Source: Danxiaibacter flavus
Lineage (GTDB): Bacteria; Bacteroidota; Bacteroidia; Chitinophagales; Chitinophagaceae
Assembly: GCF_041060425.1 (NCBI RefSeq)
Contig: NZ_JAULBC010000001.1
Span: 186,001 to 250,000, forward strand
Direction of reading: 5' to 3'
Length of the DNA stretch: 64,000 nucleotides
Positions 23,171 to 31,349 of this stretch are shown here, in pieces. The notes below the pieces were generated by a model, which did not search any database, had not been told where the DNA came from, and saw only the letters and a program-made list of their open reading frames with translations. How positions within the stretch are numbered: the stretch's first letter is position 1; the number at the start of each line of letters is the position of its first letter. The translations under genes were made by a program, and so were the position numbers.

Positions 23171-23933
23171 TTGGTCTTTAAAAAAGAAACTACAGAACAG
23201 GCAGTTAACAATAGGTTCGTGGTTAACAATACCTCACCAGTCTGTTGTTGAAATTATGGCAACGGCAGGTTTTGAATGGCTTACGCTGGATCTGGAGCAT
23301 GCTGCTATTGATATTTCGCAGGTAATGAACCTTACGGCTATTATCCAGGGAAAAGGCATGAAGGCATTGGCTCGCGTGAGCAAAAATGAGGAAGTGATCA
23401 TAAAAAGAGTGCTGGATGCAGGCGTGGATGGGGTAATCGTGCCAACAGTGAAGAATGCAGAAGAAGCAAAAATGGCCGTTGAGTTTGTAAAATATCCTCC
23501 GGTTGGTAAACGTGGTGTTGGATTGAACAGGGCGCAGAATTATGGTATCGCATTCGATGAATATAAAGATTGGTTGACCAATGAGGCAGTGGTTATCGCG
23601 CAGATTGAACACATAGAAGCCGTGCAAAATCTTGAAGAAATTGTTGCCGTAGAAGGAATAGATGGCATCATTGTTGGTCCTTACGACCTGTCCGCTTCGA
23701 TGGGTATGCCCGGAAACTACGAGCACCCGGATGTTCAGAAAGCCTTGGCAAGAGTAGACGAAGTAATGCTAAAATCAGGCAAGCCGCTTGGTTTCCACGT
23801 TATTCAGTCGGATTATAATAAGGTGATGGAAAAGGTGAATAAAGGGTATACTTTTTTAGCCTTTAGCATAGACTTTTTCTTTTTAGGCGATAAAGCCCGT
23901 GAGCAAATGGCCTTGCTGAAGCAGTCCGTTTAA
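23151..23933 (+). CDS. HpcH/HpaI family aldolase
   Basis: The 260-residue TIM-barrel protein contains IGSWLTIPHQSVVEIMA, LDLEHAAID (catalytic His), KALARVSKN (Arg), VIAQIEH (metal Glu) and IIVGPYDLSASMG (metal Asp). Class II aldolases of this family join or split pyruvate and an aldehyde, giving 2-keto-3-deoxy acids. Its start lies 20 bases inside the preceding gene. Next to a CMP-sugar synthetase it may build, rather than degrade, a 3-deoxy-ulosonic acid; that is inference. Confidence 0.88.
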   Translation: MKNISPDWSLKKKLQNRQLTIGSWLTIPHQSVVEIMATAGFEWLTLDLEHAAIDISQVMNLTAIIQGKGMKALARVSKNEEVIIKRVLDAGVDGVIVPTVKNAEEAKMAVEFVKYPPVGKRGVGLNRAQNYGIAFDEYKDWLTNEAVVIAQIEHIEAVQNLEEIVAVEGIDGIIVGPYDLSASMGMPGNYEHPDVQKALARVDEVMLKSGKPLGFHVIQSDYNKVMEKVNKGYTFLAFSIDFFFLGDKAREQMALLKQSV

Positions 23934-23943
23934 ACTTACTAAA

Positions 23944-24825
23944 ATGAAAGTAGCTGTATTTGGCGGAAGCGGTTTCCTGGGACAATACCTTGTTGCAGAG
24001 TTATTAAAACGTAACTACGAAGTAACTGTTTTAGACCGGCAGCAACCTGTGCGACACAAGGAAAAGGTTAGATATGTGGAGACGGATATCCTTGACCGTG
24101 AAAGGGTAATTGCAGCAATTAACGATCAGCGGTTTGATGTTGTTTATAACCTGGCGGGCTTTGCAAACCTGGATAAGGCGATTAAATTTCCTTATCTGAC
24201 CATGCAATTGAACGTACTGGGAAATATAAATGTGTTAGATGGATGTGTACAGGCGGGTGTGAAGCGCTTTGTCTATGCCAGCAGCGCTTATGCCATGAGT
24301 GACAAGGGCTCATTTTATGGCATAAGTAAATTGGCCTCTGAAAAAGTGGTTGAGGAATATTCTATAAAATATGGCCTGAATTTTACTGTATTAAGATATG
24401 GCTCTGTTTATTCGGAACAGGAATTCGACAATAACTATATCTATAATCTTGTGGAAAAGGCCATACGGACCGGTAAAATTGAGCATGGAGGAGATGGCAA
24501 TGAGATCAGGGAGTACATACATGCAGCAGATGCCGCAAAGCTTTCTGTCGATGTAATAGAAACTGACGATTTTAAGAATGAGCATGTAATTTTTACCGGC
24601 ACGGAAAAAATGAAACGTATCGAGTTATTTGAATTGATAAGGGAAATATTAGGTAATAGGATTGAAATATCCCTCCAGAGCGGAGAATATCACAATCATT
24701 ACCAGTTTTCGCCATATTCATATACGCCAACTTTAAGCAGAAAGCTGGTAGCCAATCCTCATATTGACATGGGGCAGGGAATACTGGAATGCATTAAGGC
24801 GGTGTATAGCAAAAATCCGGACTAG
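23944..24825 (+). CDS. NAD-dependent epimerase/dehydratase (extended SDR)
   Basis: The 293-residue protein has the Rossmann start VAVFGGSGFLGQYLVAEL and the catalytic ASSAYAM and FYGISKLASE (Y-x3-K) motifs, then LRYGSVYS. Extended SDR enzymes epimerise, dehydrate or reduce nucleotide-linked sugars. It lies 10 bases after the aldolase gene. Which sugar nucleotide it uses cannot be told from sequence. Confidence 0.88.
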   Translation: MKVAVFGGSGFLGQYLVAELLKRNYEVTVLDRQQPVRHKEKVRYVETDILDRERVIAAINDQRFDVVYNLAGFANLDKAIKFPYLTMQLNVLGNINVLDGCVQAGVKRFVYASSAYAMSDKGSFYGISKLASEKVVEEYSIKYGLNFTVLRYGSVYSEQEFDNNYIYNLVEKAIRTGKIEHGGDGNEIREYIHAADAAKLSVDVIETDDFKNEHVIFTGTEKMKRIELFELIREILGNRIEISLQSGEYHNHYQFSPYSYTPTLSRKLVANPHIDMGQGILECIKAVYSKNPD

Positions 24826-24998
24826 TTTAGTTATTTTTGTTAGTAACGGTGTGGCAATAATCGTCGCCACTTATTATTAACTTGTAAATTCATATAAAGT
24901 AGCTTCTTTAAATATCCCTGAAAGATCTGTAAAATCTATCCTGAGAAGGCCAATTAATGAATTGGTAGCATATTTCGTAATTAAAACGAGCTTTCTCT

Positions 24999-25643
24999 AT
25001 GGTAAGGAACATATTATTTGATTTTGACGGCGTTCTCGTCGAATCCGTACAGGTAAAGGCTGAAGCTTTTCGCCAGTTGTATAAGGAATATGGCGAAGAG
25101 ATTGCCAGTAAAGTGGTTGAACATCATTTGCAAAATGGTGGTGTTTCCCGCTTCGAAAAAATTAAGTACTGGCACAAAGAGTACTTAGGGATAGATCTCA
25201 CTCCGCAACAGGTAAACGAACTGGCCGATAAATATTCTGATCTTGTTTTACAAGGTGTATTAGATGCAAAAGAAGTAAGTGGCGCCAGCGATTTTCTTAA
25301 AGCATACGCATCATATTTTCACTGCTGGATTGTAACCGGCACTCCAACCTCAGAAATAAGAGATATTCTCGAGCAGAAAAAATGGAACAAATATTTCCTG
25401 GAAGCATATGGATCTCCTGAGAAAAAAACTTTTTGGACTCAGAAGATCATAAAGGATAATGCGCTTGACCAGCATGAAACTGTTTTTGTTGGTGATGCAA
25501 TGGCCGATTATGAAGCTGCTTCGAATGCCGGGATCCCATTTATTTTGAGAAAGACCGACGAAAATGCGCCTTTATTCAATAATTACAAAGGCTGTACTAT
25601 CAACGATATTACAGAGTTGGAGAAAGTGCTGAATCGATTTTAA
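24999..25643 (+). CDS. HAD family hydrolase
   Basis: This 214-residue protein has motif I ILFDFDGVLVES, motif II TGTPTSE, the motif III lysine near PEKKTFW and motif IV FVGDAMADYEAA. A helical cap sits between motifs I and II, as in phosphoglycolate/beta-phosphoglucomutase-type phosphatases. In this cluster it could dephosphorylate a sugar-acid phosphate before CMP activation, as KdsC or NanP do in known pathways; the role is inference. A 173-base gap precedes it, with a possible -7 box TATTTTTG at 24832-24839. Confidence 0.87.
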   Translation: MVRNILFDFDGVLVESVQVKAEAFRQLYKEYGEEIASKVVEHHLQNGGVSRFEKIKYWHKEYLGIDLTPQQVNELADKYSDLVLQGVLDAKEVSGASDFLKAYASYFHCWIVTGTPTSEIRDILEQKKWNKYFLEAYGSPEKKTFWTQKIIKDNALDQHETVFVGDAMADYEAASNAGIPFILRKTDENAPLFNNYKGCTINDITELEKVLNRF

Positions 25644-25739
25644 TCTGATAGAAACCGGACTAAACCCATTAAAGGATGTTGCATGGCTGCTCATAGTGGA
25701 GCGAAGCTGGCAGCTTACCATTTAATTCTTTTTTCACTT

Positions 25740-26675
25740 ATGAAAGTATTGTTGACGACCACATCTTTCCAGGATACCCCGGGAAAGCATCAGGAATTGC
25801 TAAACAAGCAGGATTTTGAAGTAGACTCATTGCGCGGACCTTTAACTGAAGAGCAATTATTACCGATCATTGATCAATATGATGCCTTGATTTGTGGAGA
25901 TGACGATCTTACTGCTCCGGTACTGGAAAAAGGTAAAAAAGGGCGACTGAAATACATTTCCAAATATGGAGTTGGACTTGACAGGATAGATTTGGTAAAA
26001 GCCAAAGAATTGGGAATTCCCGTAACCAATTGTCCCGGTGTTAACCAGGTTTCTGTATCGGAACACGTATTTGCATTGTTGTTCAGTTTTTGTAAGAATA
26101 TCCACCTGGAATACAACGTTACAAAAGCTGGTGGTTGGAAAAGATACGTAAACCGTGAGATTTTTGGCAAGACCATCGGTATTGTTGGTCTAGGCGCAAT
26201 AGGAGCGGAAGTGGCAAAAAGAGGAGCTGCATTTGGCTTAAATGTCATCGGTTACGATCCGTACGCAAAACCGGAGATAGCTGAAAAATACGATGTAAAG
26301 ATGCAGGAGACTTTTAAAGATCTGGCAGCTCAAAGTGATATCATTACTTTACATGTTCCCCATACACCACAAACCGAAAAGCTCATTAACCTGGATCTGG
26401 TAGAAAATACGCTGAAACCCGGTGTTATTATCATAAATACTGCAAGGGGAAAACTCATCGACATCGATGCTGTAAAACTCGGCCTCGAGAAGAAAATCAT
26501 TGCCGGTTATTTGGCTGATGTGTTGGATATAGAACCTATGCCCGAAAATTATGCCATGAAAGACTGGGATAATGTATTAATCACACCTCATATAGGATCA
26601 CGTACTTACGAAAGCGTAGAAAGGCAGGGTAGTGCCGCCGTTGAGAATCTTATTAAAATGATCAATAATCATTAG
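25740..26675 (+). CDS. D-isomer 2-hydroxyacid dehydrogenase (phosphoglycerate dehydrogenase-like)
   Basis: I choose the ATG at 25740 (MKVLLTTTSFQDTPG), which matches the family start and gives 311 residues; an in-frame ATG at 25683 would add 19 unrelated residues. Motifs include GVGLDRIDL, the NAD-binding GLGAIGAEVAKRGAAFG, NTARGKLID (Arg) and LITPHIGS (His). There is no C-terminal ACT domain. It may interconvert a 2-keto acid and a D-2-hydroxy acid feeding the same sugar-acid pathway. It ends 4 bases before a heptamer repeat and is convergent with recJ. Confidence 0.87.
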   Translation: MKVLLTTTSFQDTPGKHQELLNKQDFEVDSLRGPLTEEQLLPIIDQYDALICGDDDLTAPVLEKGKKGRLKYISKYGVGLDRIDLVKAKELGIPVTNCPGVNQVSVSEHVFALLFSFCKNIHLEYNVTKAGGWKRYVNREIFGKTIGIVGLGAIGAEVAKRGAAFGLNVIGYDPYAKPEIAEKYDVKMQETFKDLAAQSDIITLHVPHTPQTEKLINLDLVENTLKPGVIIINTARGKLIDIDAVKLGLEKKIIAGYLADVLDIEPMPENYAMKDWDNVLITPHIGSRTYESVERQGSAAVENLIKMINNH

Positions 26676-26678
26676 GAG

Positions 26679-26793
26679 TTTTACGTTGTAAGTTATACGT
26701 TCTGCGTTTACCGGAGCGGAATAATGGATCGTTTACCTACCCCATTCGCTTGGAACAACGTATAACGTATAACTTACAACTTATAACGTTTCA
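26679..26793. repeat. Inverted heptamer-repeat element, family A, overlapping the recJ stop
   Basis: Left arm 26679-26706: TTTTACG TTGTAAG TTATACG TTCTGCG. Right arm 26759-26786: CGTATAA CGTATAA CTTACAA CTTATAA, then CGTTTCA. The recJ stop codon (26781-26783) lies within the right arm, and the left arm begins 4 bases after the stop of the convergent dehydrogenase gene. Confidence 0.88.
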
Positions 26794-28481
26794 CGTACAT
26801 CAATCACCCTCATCTGAATCGTTCTGTCGCCATTCCATTCATTCAGTTCGGCAGTAAAGACAATATCGAAGCTTTTTCCTGACTGTATAATAGGGAGCTT
26901 GTCAGCCATATCGAAACCAATTCCGGTAAGCCTGCTGTTGTTTTGTTTCACATCAAACCGGATATGTTTTTCTTTTACAAGCTTGGAATATCCCGTATCA
27001 AAAACGTTTCGGGCTACAAATACCGGACGCATGTTTTCTGGTCCGAAAGGCTCCATCTGGGAAACTATGTTATAGAAGTTGAGTGTAAGTTCATTTAATC
27101 CGGCTTCCGCATCAATCACAATTTCGGGAATCAACAAGTTGTCATCAATCATGCTGGAGACAACTTCCTCAAATTTGCTGCTAAAGGCTTCCACGTTTTC
27201 GGGAGCCATAGTCATACCAGCTGCAGCAAAATGTCCGCCATAACCCAATAAGTGCTCACGGCATGCGTGCACTGCTTCATATAAATTAAATCCAGCCACA
27301 CTTCTTGCACTTCCTGCTACAATTTCGCCGCTTTTTGTCAGCACAACTGTTGGCCTGTAAAAACCTTTATCTATAAGTCTTGATGCCACTATGCCTACAA
27401 CACCCTTATGCCAGTGCTCCTGGTAAACAACCGTAGTTTTTCTCGAGATTAGTTTTATATCTGCATTTATTATGTTCAACGCTTCCTCAGTTATGTTGGC
27501 GTCGGCTTCTTTACGGTCCGTGTTATCGCTATGAAGCATCTCTGCGAATTCCAGCGCTTTTTCAGGATCCTTCTCGATAAAAAGTTGGACTGCTTTTCTC
27601 GCATCATCCATTCTGCCGGCTGCATTAACTCTCGGGGCTATGATGAATACCAAATTGGTGATCAGCATTGGCTTTTGGGCAGCTGCGAGTTTCATTAAAG
27701 CCGCTATCCCCGTTGATGGATTTTCATTTACTTTTTTTAAACCATAATATGCCAGCACGCGGTTTTCGCCAACAATAGGAACAATATCCGCCGCTATGGC
27801 TGTCGCGACAAGGTCGAGGTACTGAAGGTAAGCTTCGTCAGAAAGCCCGAATGTCTTGGTAAGCGCCTGCATTAATTTAAATCCTACACCACATCCACAT
27901 AGCTCCTTAAACGGATAAGGACAATCAACCTGTTTTGGATTTAGTATGGCTACTGCATTTGGCAACTCTTTTTCGGGTAAATGGTGATCACATATAATGA
28001 AATCAATTCCAATGCTCTTGGCATATGCAACAAGATCCACAGATTTTATACCGCAGTCCAAAGAAATAATCAGCGTGATATTTCTTTCGAAAGCATAATC
28101 TATCCCTGCTTTAGAAACGCCATATCCTTCTTTGTATCTGTGAGGAATATAAAAATCAACATCATTGTATATTGAAGAGAGAAACTGAAACATGCTAGCC
28201 ACTGATGTGGTCCCATCCACGTCATAGTCTCCAAATACCAGTATTTTTTCTTTCTGCCGGAAAGCTTCTTGTATTCTGGCAATGGCTTTATCCATGTCCT
28301 TCATTAAAAAAGGATCATGAAGCTGGCTTAGCAGAGGTCTGAAAAAAGATCTGGCCTCATCAAAAGTCCGGATGCCGCGCTGTACAAGTATTTTGCAGAT
28401 CGTACTATTGATACCTAAAGAAGATTGAAGTGCAGTTATTTCACTGTCCTCGGCCTTTAATATATTCCAGCGTTTGTTCAT
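26781..28481 (-). CDS. recJ: Single-stranded-DNA-specific exonuclease RecJ
   Basis: The 566-residue protein has the DHH-family motifs: LVFGDYDVDGTTSVAS (motif I), ISLDCG, FIICDHHLPEKELP (DHH) and the DHHA1 motif with GYGGHFAAAGMT. RecJ degrades 5' ends of single-stranded DNA in recombination and mismatch repair. It follows the polyprenyl synthetase gene with no gap. Its last codons and stop come from the adjoining heptamer repeat (GAA ACG TTA TAA), so the repeat has shaped its C-terminus. Confidence 0.96.
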   Translation of the reverse strand: MNKRWNILKAEDSEITALQSSLGINSTICKILVQRGIRTFDEARSFFRPLLSQLHDPFLMKDMDKAIARIQEAFRQKEKILVFGDYDVDGTTSVASMFQFLSSIYNDVDFYIPHRYKEGYGVSKAGIDYAFERNITLIISLDCGIKSVDLVAYAKSIGIDFIICDHHLPEKELPNAVAILNPKQVDCPYPFKELCGCGVGFKLMQALTKTFGLSDEAYLQYLDLVATAIAADIVPIVGENRVLAYYGLKKVNENPSTGIAALMKLAAAQKPMLITNLVFIIAPRVNAAGRMDDARKAVQLFIEKDPEKALEFAEMLHSDNTDRKEADANITEEALNIINADIKLISRKTTVVYQEHWHKGVVGIVASRLIDKGFYRPTVVLTKSGEIVAGSARSVAGFNLYEAVHACREHLLGYGGHFAAAGMTMAPENVEAFSSKFEEVVSSMIDDNLLIPEIVIDAEAGLNELTLNFYNIVSQMEPFGPENMRPVFVARNVFDTGYSKLVKEKHIRFDVKQNNSRLTGIGFDMADKLPIIQSGKSFDIVFTAELNEWNGDRTIQMRVIDVRETL

Positions 28482-29444
28482 TTAAAATTCCCTGTCTGTT
28501 GTAAATCTTACTAAATCTTCCAGAGCGTCTCGTGCTTCAGTTTGTGGAAACCGGTACAAAATCTCCATGGCGCTATTCCTGAATTCAAACATCTTTTCAG
28601 TCGCGTATTTTATGCCACCAGCTGCTTTTACCGAGTCGATTACTGATTGGACTTTCTCCTTATCAGTATTTTCATTTTTTATTGTATAAATGATCTTTTT
28701 CTTAAGGTCCGGCGTACAATTATTCAGGGTGTAGATCAGGGGCAGTGTAAGTTTTTTTTCTTTGATGTCATTACCTGTTGGTTTCCCTACGTCTGCATTA
28801 CCATAATCAAACAGGTCATCTTTGATTTGAAAAGCCATTCCAACCAGTTCTCCAAATTTTTTCAGGTCGTTTACCTTGTCTTCGTCGTTAAATGTGGTAG
28901 AGGCGCCAGCTGCACAGGCAGAAGCAAGTAACGAAGCCGTTTTGCCCTTAATAATATCGTAGTAAATGCCTTCATCCAGGTTTAGTCTGCGTGATTTTTC
29001 TATTTGAAGCAATTCCCCTTCACTCATCATTCTCACCGCTTCTGACAAAATTTGCAACACTTTGTGGTCTTTATTATCCAGAGAGAGCAATAAACCCTTT
29101 GACAAAAGATAGTCGCCCACCAATACTGCAACTTTATTTTTCCAGATGGCATTTAAAGAAAAAAAGCCCCTTCTTTCCATGGCTTCGTCAACAACGTCAT
29201 CGTGCACAAGGGTTGCGGTGTGTAAAAGTTCAACCAGGGACGCCGCTCTATAAGTGGAATCGTTTACGTCAGCGCCCATTTTGGCACTTAGTAATACAAA
29301 CATTGGCCTGAGCTGCTTGCCTTTTCTCTTTACAATATAAGCCATTATTCTATCCAGTAGTGCAACGCGGCTTTTGACCGCTTCTCTAAAATGCCCTTCA
29401 AATTCTTTTAATTCGTTTGATATTACTTTCAGTGCTTTTTCCAT
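28482..29444 (-). CDS. Long-chain polyprenyl diphosphate synthase (IspB-like)
   Basis: The 320-residue protein has the first Asp-rich motif in ELLHTATLVHDDVVDEAMERRG and the second in FQIKDDLFDYG, both needed for Mg2+ and allylic diphosphate binding. No bulky aromatic residue occurs just before the first motif, which fits long-chain products such as those for menaquinone side chains. It lies directly before recJ, with the stop codon adjoining the recJ ATG. Confidence 0.93.
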   Translation of the reverse strand: MEKALKVISNELKEFEGHFREAVKSRVALLDRIMAYIVKRKGKQLRPMFVLLSAKMGADVNDSTYRAASLVELLHTATLVHDDVVDEAMERRGFFSLNAIWKNKVAVLVGDYLLSKGLLLSLDNKDHKVLQILSEAVRMMSEGELLQIEKSRRLNLDEGIYYDIIKGKTASLLASACAAGASTTFNDEDKVNDLKKFGELVGMAFQIKDDLFDYGNADVGKPTGNDIKEKKLTLPLIYTLNNCTPDLKKKIIYTIKNENTDKEKVQSVIDSVKAAGGIKYATEKMFEFRNSAMEILYRFPQTEARDALEDLVRFTTDREF

Positions 29445-29550
29445 TGAATAAACTTAGCCGCAATATAGCTCCAATTGAAGAAAGTGGAATGATTTTGGAA
29501 TGTTTATAAACGATAATTGCAAAAACTCAGAGGAAAATAAATTGTAAAAA

Positions 29551-29581
29551 TTTGGTATTTCATGTTCAATCTATAAATTTG
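29551..29581 (+). promoter_or_regulatory. Bacteroidota-type promoter of the OmpA-family gene
   Basis: TTTG at 29551-29554 and TAAATTTG at 29574-29581 are separated by 19 bases, a full match to the -33/-7 layout known from Bacteroidota. The leader to the ATG at 29631 is about 43 bases. Confidence 0.75.
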
Positions 29582-29630
29582 CCAATAAATTTACATGGGA
29601 AACATTAAACAAAAACTTTAAATTATACCT

Positions 29631-31238
29631 ATGGCAAGCAAAAAGTACACTTTGATTGCAGGTTTATTGAGCCTGGTGCAGGTCGCGACCTACGCACAAA
29701 CTCCGAATGATGCACAGAGCTATGCTTTAGATTCTTCTAAAGTATCAGTAAAAGGTATGCCTCAGTACAACGAATTTAAGAACAACCAATACCCTTATCC
29801 TGCGAAGCCGAACAGCCAGTGGGAACTTGGTGTGGGCCTTGGAACTTCTATGATTATCGGTGACGTAAGCCCTAAACTTGGCTACGGAATGAGCGTATCT
29901 GGCAGAAAAGCTTTGGGCCACGTATTGTCTGTTAGAGCTTCTTATGGCTGGGGAATCACTTCCGGTCTGGATTACAGGACAAGAATTGCGAGCAGCATTC
30001 CTGCCGCTGACGGTAATCCCTGGGCTGCTTACGGCAATGCTCCAATTGTTGCTAACTATAAAACAACCGCACATCAGGGATCTCTGGATCTGATTGTAAG
30101 CACTAACGCTGCTAGTCACTACAGAGGAAATCCTAAAATAGACCTATATGGTTTAGTGGGTTATAGCATCAATGCTTTCGACGTTGATGTTAATGCTCGC
30201 AACGGTAACGCGCTTTATAATTTTGCAAGCATTAACTACGACCGTTCAAGAAGCGATATCCGCAGTGATTTGAAAAGCTTATTGGATGGTTCTTATGAAA
30301 GCAATGCCCCTGTAACCAATGGTAACAGAGACAACGCCGGTCGTATTAAAGACAACTGGTTGTTACGTCACGGTGTTAACTTTGGGGCTGGTATCTCTTA
30401 CAAGATTTCTCCAAAATTCAATCTTGGCCTGGAACAGAAGTTCACTTATGCGTTCAGCGATGATCTGGACGGTGTGAACGCTGGTAAGAGCAAAGACATT
30501 TGGAGCCAAACTCAGGTTCGCTTGAATTTCAACATTGGCAATCCGGCTAAGCACGTTGAACCATTGTGGTGGATCAATCCAAACAACTTTATCTACAACG
30601 AGTTGAACAGTCCAAAACACATGAAATTACCTCCTCCGGTTCTTCCAGATGCTGATGGTGATGGTGTAACTGATCAATTCGACCAGGAACCAAATACTCC
30701 GGCTGGTGCTCCTGTTGACACTCATGGTGTTGCTAAGGATACTGATGGTGATGGTGTTCCTGATTACAAAGACAAAGAATTACTTACTCCTCAGAGCTGC
30801 TTCCCTGTAGATGCTGATGGTGTTGGTAAATGCCCAGAACCTCCATGCTGCGCTGAATTGCGTGACAAATTAAAAGCTCAGCCTGAATGTGCTATCACTA
30901 GCTTACCTAGTGTTACCTTCAAGAGCGGTAGCGTTACAATCAGCAAAACAGCTCAAACTACATTGGCTAGCGCTGCTCAGCAGATCAACGCTAATCCTAA
31001 CTGCCGTGTAGATGTTATCGGCTACGGAGCTTCTGACAAACGCGCACAACAGTTAAGCTGGGATAGAGTGAGTGCTGTTATCAAATACCTGGTTGAAAAA
31101 CAAGGTATCTCTGAAAGCCGCTTCAACTTCAAGTATGGTCAGAACGGTGATCAAAACACTGTAGACCTACAAGGTACAACTGAAGTTGGTTCTGCAACAG
31201 TTCCTGCTCCGCATCCTCAGTACAAAAAGACAAAATAG
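29631..31238 (+). CDS. OmpA-family outer-membrane protein with calcium-binding repeats
   Basis: This 535-residue protein has a signal peptide (ending near TYAQ), an N-terminal beta-barrel region of about 300 residues, and then thrombospondin type 3-like repeats DADGDGVTDQFDQEPNTP and DTDGDGVPDYKDKE with regularly spaced Asp ligands for calcium. A C-terminal OmpA/peptidoglycan-binding-type domain follows (VTFKSGSVTISKTAQTTLAS, DVIGYGASDKRAQQLSWDR). The domain probably anchors the outer membrane to the cell wall. Codon use is strongly biased and the promoter is consensus-like, so high expression is likely. Confidence 0.93.
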   Translation: MASKKYTLIAGLLSLVQVATYAQTPNDAQSYALDSSKVSVKGMPQYNEFKNNQYPYPAKPNSQWELGVGLGTSMIIGDVSPKLGYGMSVSGRKALGHVLSVRASYGWGITSGLDYRTRIASSIPAADGNPWAAYGNAPIVANYKTTAHQGSLDLIVSTNAASHYRGNPKIDLYGLVGYSINAFDVDVNARNGNALYNFASINYDRSRSDIRSDLKSLLDGSYESNAPVTNGNRDNAGRIKDNWLLRHGVNFGAGISYKISPKFNLGLEQKFTYAFSDDLDGVNAGKSKDIWSQTQVRLNFNIGNPAKHVEPLWWINPNNFIYNELNSPKHMKLPPPVLPDADGDGVTDQFDQEPNTPAGAPVDTHGVAKDTDGDGVPDYKDKELLTPQSCFPVDADGVGKCPEPPCCAELRDKLKAQPECAITSLPSVTFKSGSVTISKTAQTTLASAAQQINANPNCRVDVIGYGASDKRAQQLSWDRVSAVIKYLVEKQGISESRFNFKYGQNGDQNTVDLQGTTEVGSATVPAPHPQYKKTK

Positions 31239-31262
31239 TTTTTAATAATACTTTTTGCGTCC

Positions 31263-31293
31263 AAAACCGTCTCTCTTGAGAGACGGTTTTTTA
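31263..31293 (+). terminator. Terminator after the OmpA-family gene
   Basis: Stem AAAACCGTCTCT/AGAGACGGTTTT with a CTTG loop, then TT. Confidence 0.85.
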
Positions 31294-31349
31294 TTTCCTA
31301 AACTTAGAAGATCAATTATTTTAAATATATTCCGATATAAATAATTCGG

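Noticed and set aside
23223..23726. 167-residue minus-strand frame
   Set aside because: It is antisense to the HpaI-type aldolase gene, whose catalytic motifs are intact.
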